Shown here piece by piece: positions 1-4,909 of a DNA stretch of 12,028 nucleotides. The notes below the pieces were generated by a model that ran no database searches, had not been told where the DNA came from, and saw only the letters and a program-made list of their open reading frames with translations. Numbering within the stretch: position 1 is the stretch's first letter; every line of letters begins with the position of its first letter. The stretch covers positions 1 to 12,028 of the forward strand of contig JAIYAA010000102.1 of NCBI GenBank assembly GCA_027489295.1. Reading direction: 5' to 3'. The translations under genes were made by a program, and so were the position numbers. This DNA comes from Sphingomonadales bacterium (GTDB lineage: Bacteria > Pseudomonadota > Alphaproteobacteria > Sphingomonadales > Sphingomonadaceae).

Positions 1-221
1 GCGGCCGAGCCGACATCCTTCGCCACGCTGGTGACGGCGTCGGTCTTGGCGTTCTCGCGAGCGTTCTGGTTGAACAGGTAGAAGCCGCCGATCACCACCG
101 CGATCAGCACCGCCAGCCCTATCAGCATCATGCCCACACCCCCGCCGCTACGGCGCTCGATCACCGTGGTGTGGGTCGTGCGGTCGGTTGCAACGCCGTC
201 TTCAACAATACGGTCCGCCAT
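1..221 (-). CDS. Small single-span membrane protein, 3' end outside window
   Basis: The visible 73 residues begin MADRIVEDGVATDRTTHTT. A short polar N-terminus and a Gly-rich turn are followed by one hydrophobic span at about residues 35-50 (MMLIGLAVLIAVVIGGFYLF), then a polar stretch rich in Asn, Lys and Asp. The reading frame runs off the left edge, so length and C-terminus are unknown. The ATG at 221 has a good Shine-Dalgarno (GAGGAG) about 9 bases upstream. An EcfG-type promoter sits 34-58 bases upstream of the start (255-279, minus), so I infer the gene belongs to the general stress regulon whose regulators lie 2.5 kb away. I do not recognise the family. Short membrane proteins of this kind are common in sphingomonads and usually have no assigned function. 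Confidence 0.75.
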   Translation of the reverse strand, partial: MADRIVEDGVATDRTTHTTVIERRSGGGVGMMLIGLAVLIAVVIGGFYLFNQNARENAKTDAVTSVAKDVGSA

Positions 222-254
222 GATCGTCTCTCCTCGATTGTGTCTGGCGACAGC

Positions 255-279
255 AACCGAGGGGACGATCCTATGTTCC
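255..279 (-). promoter_or_regulatory. EcfG-type promoter (GGAAC-N16-GGTT)
   Basis: On the minus strand GGAAC (279-275) is followed by 16 bases and GGTT (258-255). It matches the alphaproteobacterial EcfG consensus GGAAC-N16/17-CGTT at 8 of 9 positions. The predicted start near 248 gives a leader of about 27 bases to the ATG at 221. The site lies in the gap after ybaB and points at the small membrane protein. Confidence 0.55.
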
Positions 280-293
280 CGTAAGACCTTGTC

Positions 294-617
294 TCAGAAC
301 GGGAGCTTGAAGCCTGGCGGCAGCGGCAGGCCGCTGGTCATCTTGCTCATCGCTTCCGACGATGCGTTGTCCGCCTTCAACCGCGCATCGTTGAACGCGG
401 CGACCAGCAGGTCCTCCAGCATCGCCTTTTCGGCGACGTTCACCAGCGAATCGTCGATCGCGATGCCGATGATCCGGCCCTTGGCGCTGGCCTTGACCTT
501 CACCAGCCCCCCGCCCGAGACGCCCTCGACCTCGACCGTGTCGAGATTGGCCTGCGCCTTGGTGAGTTCGGCCTGGACGTTCTGCGCCATGGCCATGATT
601 TCTTCGAGACTCTTCAT
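294..617 (-). CDS. ybaB: YbaB/EbfC family nucleoid-associated protein
   Basis: The 107-residue protein starts MKSLEEIMAMAQNVQAEL and has the family layout. An N-terminal helix of about 30 residues is followed by a beta segment around VEVEGVSGGGLVKVKASAKG (about residues 28-47), the IIGIAIDDSL strand and turn, and a C-terminal helix (AEKAMLEDLLVAAFNDA). It ends in a Pro-rich tail (GLPLPPGFKLPF). Members form dimers that bind DNA and coat the nucleoid. Its start codon overlaps the dnaX stop (ATGA, 617-614), so the two are translationally coupled. The dnaX-ybaB pairing is widely conserved in bacteria, often with recR following. Here recR is not next: the following gene is an unrelated small membrane protein. 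Confidence 0.95.
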   Translation of the reverse strand: MKSLEEIMAMAQNVQAELTKAQANLDTVEVEGVSGGGLVKVKASAKGRIIGIAIDDSLVNVAEKAMLEDLLVAAFNDARLKADNASSEAMSKMTSGLPLPPGFKLPF

Positions 618-2272
618 CCGTCACTCCCGGTCTTGGTCCAGCCGATCAACTCGGCATCAGGAAAAGCTCGAATCGCGGCGGCGACGATCGGCGAGGCGAG
701 CACCGCCGCGCGCTCGGCCGCTTCCTTCGCCGCCTGTTCCTCGCGCAGCGTCATCGCGGTGGCGCCGTCGACGAGGCTAATCTTCCAGTGCACGCCGGTG
801 CTGTCCTTGAGCGCCCCACCCAGCTCGCGCACAAAATCCTGCGGCAGCGGCCGCGCCGCGCCGAAATCGATCTCGCTGCCCTCGAAACGCACCGGCCGCA
901 TATAGTCGCGGACGAACATCGCGAGCTGGAGGCGGCGATGCTCCTCCAGATGCTCGGCGAGTTCCGAAAGGTTGGTCGGCAGCACCGGTCCGGTTTCCTG
1001 CACCGTCGCCGGCGCGGGCGCGGTCGGCGCGGCGGCCACCGCAGCTGGCGCGCCCGACGGCACCGCGATGCTGCCGCTCAGGATCTGCTTCGCCAGATCG
1101 CCGGGATCGGGCAGCTGGGCGGCGTGGATCACGCGCAGCAGCGCCATCTCGGTCGCCTCGATCGGCAGCGCCGCCTTGGCGACCTCGTCATGTCCGCGCA
1201 GCAGCAGCTGCCACAGCCGGTGGAGCGCCGGGAAGGACAGCCGGCTCGCCCAGCCCTCCATCGCCTCGCGCTCCTCGGTCGACTGGCCGGAGAGGCGATG
1301 CGTGCCGAGCTTGACCAGCGTCACGCCGTGGACGGTCTCCAGCAGCGCGCGCAGCACCGCCAGCGGATCGACGCCCAGATCATATTGCGCGCGCAGGCCC
1401 GCCAGCGCCTGCTGCGCCTGGCCTTCGACCAGCGTGCCGAACAGCGCGCGGTTGGCGCCGCGATCGGACAGGCCGAGCATCTGGCGCACGGCTTCCGCCT
1501 TCACCCCCTCGCCTTCCAGCCCCGCATGCGCGATCGCCTGGTCGAGGATCGACAGCCCGTCGCGCGCCGAGCCTTCGGCCGCGCGGGCGACCAGCGCCAG
1601 CGCTTCGGGCTCCGCCTCGACACGCTCGGCTTCGCACACGCGCGCGAAATGCTCGGCGAGCAGTTCGGCCGGGATGCGGCGCAGGTCGAAACGCTGGCAG
1701 CGCGACAGCACCGTCACCGGCACCTTGTTCACCTCGGTGGTGGCGAACAGGAACTTCACATGCCCCGGCGGCTCCTCCAGCGTCTTCAGAAGCGCGTTGA
1801 ACGCGTTCTTCGACAGCATGTGGACTTCGTCGATGATGTAGATCTTGTAGCGTGCCGAGACCGCCGCATAGCGCGACGCCTCGATGATCTCGCGCACGTC
1901 GTCGACGCCGGTATGGCTGGCGGCGTCCATCTCGATCACGTCGATATGGCGCCCCTCGGCGATCGCGCGGCACGGCTCGCAGACGCCGCACGGGTCGATC
2001 GTCGGGCCGCCCTGCCCGTCCGGCCCGATGCAGTTGAGCGCCTTGGCGATCAGCCGCGCGGTGGAGGTCTTGCCCACCCCGCGCACGCCGGTCAGCAGGA
2101 AGGCGTGGGCGAGCCGGTCGCGACGGATCGCGTTGCCGAGCGTGGTCACCATCGCGTCCTGCCCGATCAGCGCGCTGAACGTCTGCGGCCGGTATTTGCG
2201 GGCGAGCACGCGGTACGCTTCGCCGCGTTGGGGCTGCGGGGGTTCGTCGAGGCCAAGCAGGGAATCGGACAT
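614..2272 (-). CDS. dnaX: DNA polymerase III subunit tau (clamp loader ATPase)
   Basis: This 552-residue protein is the ATPase of the sliding-clamp loader of the replicative polymerase. Visible motifs are Walker A GVRGVGKT (62-69), a four-Cys zinc site (C81, C95, C98, C101), Walker B IIDE (146-149), the sensor 1 region LFATTE (175-180) and the arginine-finger motif SRC (190-192). A helical collar region follows, then an Ala/Pro-rich linker near residues 405-425. The C-terminal domain (about 430-552) corresponds to the tau-specific region that contacts the polymerase. It is shorter than the 643-residue E. coli protein, as is usual for this class. I saw no A-rich slippery run of the kind that makes gamma in E. 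coli, so I infer a tau-only product. The SRP RNA lies just upstream on the same strand and ybaB overlaps downstream. The Shine-Dalgarno is weak (AGGC). Confidence 0.97.
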   Translation of the reverse strand: MSDSLLGLDEPPQPQRGEAYRVLARKYRPQTFSALIGQDAMVTTLGNAIRRDRLAHAFLLTGVRGVGKTSTARLIAKALNCIGPDGQGGPTIDPCGVCEPCRAIAEGRHIDVIEMDAASHTGVDDVREIIEASRYAAVSARYKIYIIDEVHMLSKNAFNALLKTLEEPPGHVKFLFATTEVNKVPVTVLSRCQRFDLRRIPAELLAEHFARVCEAERVEAEPEALALVARAAEGSARDGLSILDQAIAHAGLEGEGVKAEAVRQMLGLSDRGANRALFGTLVEGQAQQALAGLRAQYDLGVDPLAVLRALLETVHGVTLVKLGTHRLSGQSTEEREAMEGWASRLSFPALHRLWQLLLRGHDEVAKAALPIEATEMALLRVIHAAQLPDPGDLAKQILSGSIAVPSGAPAAVAAAPTAPAPATVQETGPVLPTNLSELAEHLEEHRRLQLAMFVRDYMRPVRFEGSEIDFGAARPLPQDFVRELGGALKDSTGVHWKISLVDGATAMTLREEQAAKEAAERAAVLASPIVAAAIRAFPDAELIGWTKTGSDG

Positions 2273-2346
2273 CGCTGCCTATCTAGGCATCCGCGGACCA
2301 TTTGTCGAAGCGGGAGGCACGATGGCCTGTGGATAGCGATGTGGTG

Positions 2347-2443
2347 AGGGTGGGAGCCGGAACGACCCGGGACGAAATCGTTACGGCTGCTTCCTTCCGG
2401 ACCTGACCGGGTTGGCGACGATCCCGTCCGCCCGACTCCCGCG
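2347..2443 (-). ncRNA. ffs: Small bacterial signal recognition particle RNA (4.5S RNA)
   Basis: The minus strand carries the hallmark apical region of SRP RNA: GGTCAGGTCCGGAAGGAAGC followed by AGCC, containing the GGAA tetraloop and the asymmetric loop that binds Ffh. The two ends pair in a perfect 9-bp stem, GGGAGTCGG (2440-2432) with CCGGCTCCC (2360-2352), including one G-U pair. That gives a rod of about 90-97 nt, the usual size of the small form in proteobacteria. The RNA joins Ffh to target inner-membrane proteins to the translocon. It lies upstream of dnaX on the same strand, an arrangement also known in Bacillus. The exact ends are estimated. Confidence 0.95.
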
Positions 2444-2446
2444 GCG

Positions 2447-2475
2447 CATATGGGCGAAGCATGGCGTCGACGCAA
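2447..2475 (-). promoter_or_regulatory. Probable housekeeping promoter of the SRP RNA
   Basis: The minus strand shows TTGCGT (2475-2470), a 17-base spacer and CATATG (2452-2447). Six bases then separate it from the first base of the SRP RNA stem at 2440. Both hexamers are only partial matches to TTGACA/TATAAT, but the spacer and the distance to the mature 5' end fit well. Confidence 0.4.
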
Positions 2476-2488
2476 GAGCCTGTTTGGC

Positions 2489-2617
2489 CTAGCGGATCAG
2501 CTCCGCGAACCGGGCGAGGACCCCGCCCACAAGCGCGCCGAAGCCCGCCAGCGCGATCATGGTCGCGACGCAGGGGCCGAAGCCGGACTGATGATTGTCG
2601 AAGCGGTCGAGTCGCAT
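2489..2617 (-). CDS. Small hypothetical membrane protein, 42 aa
   Basis: The frame starts MRLDRFDNHQSGFGPCVATM and ends VLARFAELIR. It has a charged N-terminus followed by a Gly/Ala-rich hydrophobic span of about 18 residues (roughly 17-34), compatible with one membrane helix. The ATG has a strong Shine-Dalgarno (GGAGGC, spacing 4-5). That Shine-Dalgarno is the 3' arm of the hairpin at 2621-2656, so translation may be occluded or the hairpin may be only the terminator of the upstream gene. The family is not recognised. The good ribosome site and hydrophobic core favour a real gene, but the short length leaves doubt. Confidence 0.5.
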   Translation of the reverse strand: MRLDRFDNHQSGFGPCVATMIALAGFGALVGGVLARFAELIR

Positions 2618-2620
2618 AAA

Positions 2621-2656
2621 AGCCTCCGAATGACAGGATGCTGTCACGCGGAGGCT
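2621..2656 (-). terminator. Strong hairpin with T-run after ecfG, probable intrinsic terminator
   Basis: On the minus strand AGCCTCCG (2656-2649) pairs with CGGAGGCT (2628-2621), and TGACAG (2646-2641) pairs with CTGTCA (2636-2631) around a CATC loop. Only a two-base internal mismatch interrupts the stem. TTTT follows at once. It lies 57 bases after the ecfG stop and is the natural end of that transcript. The same arm holds the Shine-Dalgarno of the 42-aa frame. Confidence 0.65.
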
Positions 2657-2712
2657 CTCATGAAAATCCGTAGGCTTCCTTACCGGTTTCCCACGGGATG
2701 TGGTTAACCCGC

Positions 2713-3363
2713 TCAGCGTTCGCGGCTGAGGTCCTCGACTTCGCCCATGATCGTGTCGAGCGCGGTGCGGCCATCCTCATTGAGCGCGGTGGAGCGACGC
2801 GACGGCAGCTGCCCGTCGGTCATCAACGCTTCCAGCGCGACGCGACCGCGCGCCACCCGGCTCTTGATCGTGCCGACGGCGACCTGACAGATCTCGGCCG
2901 CTTCCTCATAGGCAAAGCCGCCAGCCCCTACCAGGATCAGCGCTTCGCGCTGCGGCTGAGGGAGATGGAGCAGCGCGCGCTGCATGTCGGCCAGCTCGAC
3001 GTGACGGTCCTGGCTCGCCGGGGCTGCGAGCAGGCGGTCGGCGACGAGATCGTCCCATTCGCCCTTGAACCGCGCGCGACGCATCTGGCTCAGATAGAGG
3101 TTGCGCAGGATGATGAAGGTCCAGGCACGCATGTTGGTACCGGCCTGGAAGCGCTTGCGCGCCGCCCATGCCTTCAGCAACGTCTCCTGCACCAGATCAT
3201 CGGCGAGGTCGCGGCTGCCCGAAAGCGAGCGGCCGAACGCACGCAAATGCGGGATCACCTGCGCCAGCTGCGTCTTGAACTCAGGATCCGACAGCGAAAC
3301 ATGTTCCACCGGGGCCGCAGGCGCGCCCGGTTCGTCGTGATCCGTGTGGGTGGCTTCCGTCAT
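2713..3363 (-). CDS. ecfG: General stress response sigma factor EcfG
   Basis: This is an ECF sigma factor of the EcfG group, which directs RNA polymerase to GGAAC/CGTT promoters. From the ATG at 3363 it has 216 residues. Sigma region 2 spans about 34-100, with the motifs RDLADDLVQETLLKAW and NMRAWTFIILRN. Region 4 spans about 128-178, with the helix-turn-helix YEEAAEICQVAVGTIKSRV. A polar tail follows. An in-frame TTG at 3462 would add 33 residues and overlaps the stop of the preceding 45-aa gene. I prefer 3363 because the sigma core begins soon after it and it has a GGGAA ribosome site. In the established model NepR holds this protein inactive until PhyR~P removes NepR. No clear EcfG promoter is seen directly upstream, so transcription may come through from phyR. 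Confidence 0.95.
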   Translation of the reverse strand: MTEATHTDHDEPGAPAAPVEHVSLSDPEFKTQLAQVIPHLRAFGRSLSGSRDLADDLVQETLLKAWAARKRFQAGTNMRAWTFIILRNLYLSQMRRARFKGEWDDLVADRLLAAPASQDRHVELADMQRALLHLPQPQREALILVGAGGFAYEEAAEICQVAVGTIKSRVARGRVALEALMTDGQLPSRRSTALNEDGRTALDTIMGEVEDLSRER

Positions 3364-3458
3364 GCATTCCCGATCGTTTGCGCGCAGGGCGTCGCGGTTC
3401 GTTGCCAAGCTGGTGTCGGAGGGCTCGATTGCAAGCATTTTGCGATGAAGCACGCTCG

Positions 3459-3596
3459 TCAAACCAGTAAGATTACAGCGAAAATTACAATGACCAGCAA
3501 CATTCCGATGCCCAGCACATAGCGCATCGCCCCGGTCGTCACGCCACCGCGTGCGCGATCTGTGGAGATGGAGGCGGGTTCGTCTTGCTCAGCCAT
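3459..3596 (-). CDS. Small single-span membrane protein between phyR and ecfG, 45 aa
   Basis: The 45-residue frame starts MAEQDEPASISTDRARGG and ends in a long hydrophobic segment from about residue 26 to the C-terminus (YVLGIGMLLVIVIFAVILLV). This is a tail-anchored layout with about 25 cytoplasmic residues. No convincing Shine-Dalgarno precedes the ATG. The gene lies between phyR (63-bp gap) and ecfG (95-bp gap) on the same strand and could be co-transcribed with both. No function can be assigned. Its place inside the stress locus makes a membrane accessory role possible, but that is inference. Confidence 0.65.
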   Translation of the reverse strand: MAEQDEPASISTDRARGGVTTGAMRYVLGIGMLLVIVIFAVILLV

Positions 3597-3659
3597 ATCG
3601 GTTAAACACACGAAGACCGTTTAGGGTCCGTATCGGGTGGAACCCGCCTCAAATTCCGT

Positions 3660-4457
3660 TCACGCCGGCACGGTCGCCTCGTCGAAGAACAGCGCCTGGC
3701 TGATCGTCGCCTTCACCGTTTCGCGCTGGAACGGCTTGGTGATCAGGAAGGTGGGCTCGGGGCGTTCGCCGGTGAGCAGACGCTCGGGGAAGGCGGTGAT
3801 GAAGATCACCGGCACCGCGAATTCGGCGAGAATGTCCTTCACCGCATCGATGCCCGAGCTGTCGTCGGCGAGCTGGATGTCGGCGAGCACCAGGCCCGGA
3901 CGATCCTCCATCGCCAGCGCCACCGCCTCGTCGCGGGTGACGGCGACGCCGGTGACGTCATGGCCGAGGTCGCGGACGATCTGCTCGAGGTCCATCGCAA
4001 TCAGCGGCTCGTCCTCGATGATCATCACCCGGGTCCGGGTCTGGCGCTCGATCTCGTTGACCGCTTCGGCCACCAGCTCGGAAACGCGCGCGGGCGCTTC
4101 GCCGATCAGATACGCGGCGTCCTCGGGCGGAAAGCCTTCCACCGTCGTCAGCAGCAGCGCCTGGCGCGACAGCGGCGTCAGCCGGGCGAGCCGCTTGCGC
4201 GCGATGGATTCGGCATCGTTGCCCTGCTCGACCGCGTCGATGCTGTCGTCCCACTGGCTCGACTGCCAGATCACCTGGAACGTACGATACAGGCCGAGCC
4301 GCGCATCCACGTCGCGCGGGAACTGGTCCGGTGCCTCGACGATTGCCTCCAGCGCGGCACGGACATAGCGATCGCCCTCGGCCTGGTTGCCGGTGAGCGC
4401 ACGGGCATAGCGCCGCAGGAGCGGAAGGTGCGGCGCGAGTTGCTGACCAAGCGACAT
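3660..4457 (-). CDS. phyR: PhyR, anti-anti-sigma response regulator of the general stress response
   Basis: From the ATG at 4457 (MSLGQQLAPHLPLLRRYARA) the protein has 265 residues. Residues 1 to about 132 are a sigma-like domain that resembles regions 2 and 4 but serves to bind NepR. Residues 143 to about 258 are a receiver domain with acidic pocket E148/D149 (MIIEDEP), phospho-acceptor D193 (LVLADIQL), T221 (FITAF) and K241 (ITKPF). All catalytic receiver positions are present. Phosphorylation opens the protein so that the sigma-like domain sequesters NepR and EcfG is released. An upstream in-frame ATG at 4475 adds six residues. I prefer 4457 because the six-residue extension is not part of the usual N-terminus and the upstream ATG lacks a ribosome site. 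It is divergent from nepR. Confidence 0.95.
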   Translation of the reverse strand: MSLGQQLAPHLPLLRRYARALTGNQAEGDRYVRAALEAIVEAPDQFPRDVDARLGLYRTFQVIWQSSQWDDSIDAVEQGNDAESIARKRLARLTPLSRQALLLTTVEGFPPEDAAYLIGEAPARVSELVAEAVNEIERQTRTRVMIIEDEPLIAMDLEQIVRDLGHDVTGVAVTRDEAVALAMEDRPGLVLADIQLADDSSGIDAVKDILAEFAVPVIFITAFPERLLTGERPEPTFLITKPFQRETVKATISQALFFDEATVPA

Positions 4458-4501
4458 GAGCTGTGTATTCTCCATCAGGTTCGGGGACCGTTGTCGCCCC
4501 C

Positions 4502-4526
4502 GACGGGCCGTATTTCAATTGATTCC
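4502..4526 (-). promoter_or_regulatory. Weak EcfG-like promoter candidate for phyR
   Basis: On the minus strand GGAAT (4526-4522), 16 bases and CGTC (4505-4502) match the EcfG pattern at 7 of 9 positions. Position and direction suit phyR (leader about 20-40 bases), but two mismatches leave this uncertain. Confidence 0.28.
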
Positions 4527-4567
4527 GTCACCCGAAGAAGCCCCTCCCCGGATTTCGCATCGAACGT

Positions 4568-4592
4568 GGAACAATCGAGGCGCTCTTTGGTT
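4568..4592 (+). promoter_or_regulatory. EcfG-type promoter of nepR-kinase (GGAAC-N16-GGTT)
   Basis: GGAAC (4568-4572), a 16-base spacer and GGTT (4589-4592) match the EcfG consensus at 8 of 9 positions. This is the same variant -10 as the site at 255-279. The predicted start near 4600 gives an unusually long leader of about 130 bases to the nepR GTG. It implies feedback: active EcfG would make more of its own anti-sigma factor. Confidence 0.55.
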
Positions 4593-4622
4593 TCATCGGT
4601 CGGACTGCGTGAATGGCTGCCG

Positions 4623-4650
4623 CGACGCCGGGTGCTTGCACTCGGCGTCG
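4623..4650 (+). promoter_or_regulatory. Hairpin in the nepR leader
   Basis: CGACGCCG (4623-4630) pairs with CGGCGTCG (4643-4650). Inside it a G-T pair and GTGC/GCAC close on a two-base loop, so the 28 bases form one almost unbroken stem. It begins about 23 bases after the predicted EcfG-dependent start. No T-run follows. A second 6-bp hairpin with a GTGT loop lies at 4689-4704, 25 bases before the nepR start. Function (attenuation, stability or protein binding) is not visible. Confidence 0.4.
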
Positions 4651-4729
4651 TTCGCACTATTCGCAGTAGCGGTCACAGTGTTCATTTGGTCCGGGTGTCC
4701 GGACGATCCGTACCCTCAGGGGGGAATTG

Positions 4730-4897
4730 GTGCATTCCGCTAACGATGATCAGGGCAAGCAGCCACCGGCGCAGGGCAGCGGCGACAAGCCGGTCCCCAA
4801 CACCGACGTCGGCGACGTATTGCGCCGCGCATATGACGAAACGCTGAACGAAACCGTGCCGGACGATCTGCTCGACCTGCTGAAGAAGCTCGATTAA
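4730..4897 (+). CDS. nepR: NepR, anti-sigma factor of EcfG
   Basis: This 55-residue protein is read from a GTG at 4730, with the ribosome site AGGGGGG about 6 bases upstream. No in-frame ATG exists near the 5' end, and a TTG lies one codon earlier. The first 24 residues are polar and probably disordered. The core (DVLRRAYDETLNETVPDDLL then DLLKKLD) is the NepR signature: two short helices joined at the VPDD turn. This is the region that binds EcfG or, after stress, phosphorylated PhyR. It is at the short end for the family. It is divergent from phyR and lies 12 bases before the membrane sensor gene, so the two are probably co-transcribed. In many relatives nepR instead lies beside ecfG. Confidence 0.93.
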   Translation: MHSANDDQGKQPPAQGSGDKPVPNTDVGDVLRRAYDETLNETVPDDLLDLLKKLD

Positions 4898-4909
4898 ACC
4901 CAGCTGGAC

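Noticed and set aside
788..2347. 519-codon open frame on the plus strand
   Set aside because: It lies antisense to dnaX. The dnaX frame has all clamp-loader motifs, and the antisense product is rich in Arg, Gln and His with no domain pattern, typical of high-GC shadow frames.
2359..2382. GGAAC-N15-CGTT on the plus strand
   Set aside because: The spacer is 15 rather than 16-17, the site lies inside the SRP RNA antisense, and no plus-strand gene follows.
2660..2707. 15-codon plus-strand ORF (starts MKIRRLPYRF) with a good ribosome site
   Set aside because: Its ribosome site is merely the other arm of the 2621-2656 hairpin read on the opposite strand. It is too short and has no supporting context.
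3364..3462. N-terminal extension of EcfG from TTG at 3462
   Set aside because: The added 33 residues show no sigma-factor pattern, and the ATG at 3363 has a ribosome site and leaves an already long N-terminus.
3605..3629. Minus-strand GGACC-N16-TGTT before the 45-aa gene
   Set aside because: It has two mismatches to the EcfG consensus, and the predicted start would leave an almost leaderless message. It is suggestive, given the missing ribosome site, but too weak to call.
3639..3660. GGAAC-N13-CGTT on the plus strand
   Set aside because: The spacer is too short for an EcfG promoter and it points into phyR antisense.
4456..4743. 95-codon open frame on the plus strand across the phyR-nepR gap
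   Set aside because: It begins inside phyR antisense, has no ribosome site and overlaps the nepR start. The stretch is better explained as promoters and leader.
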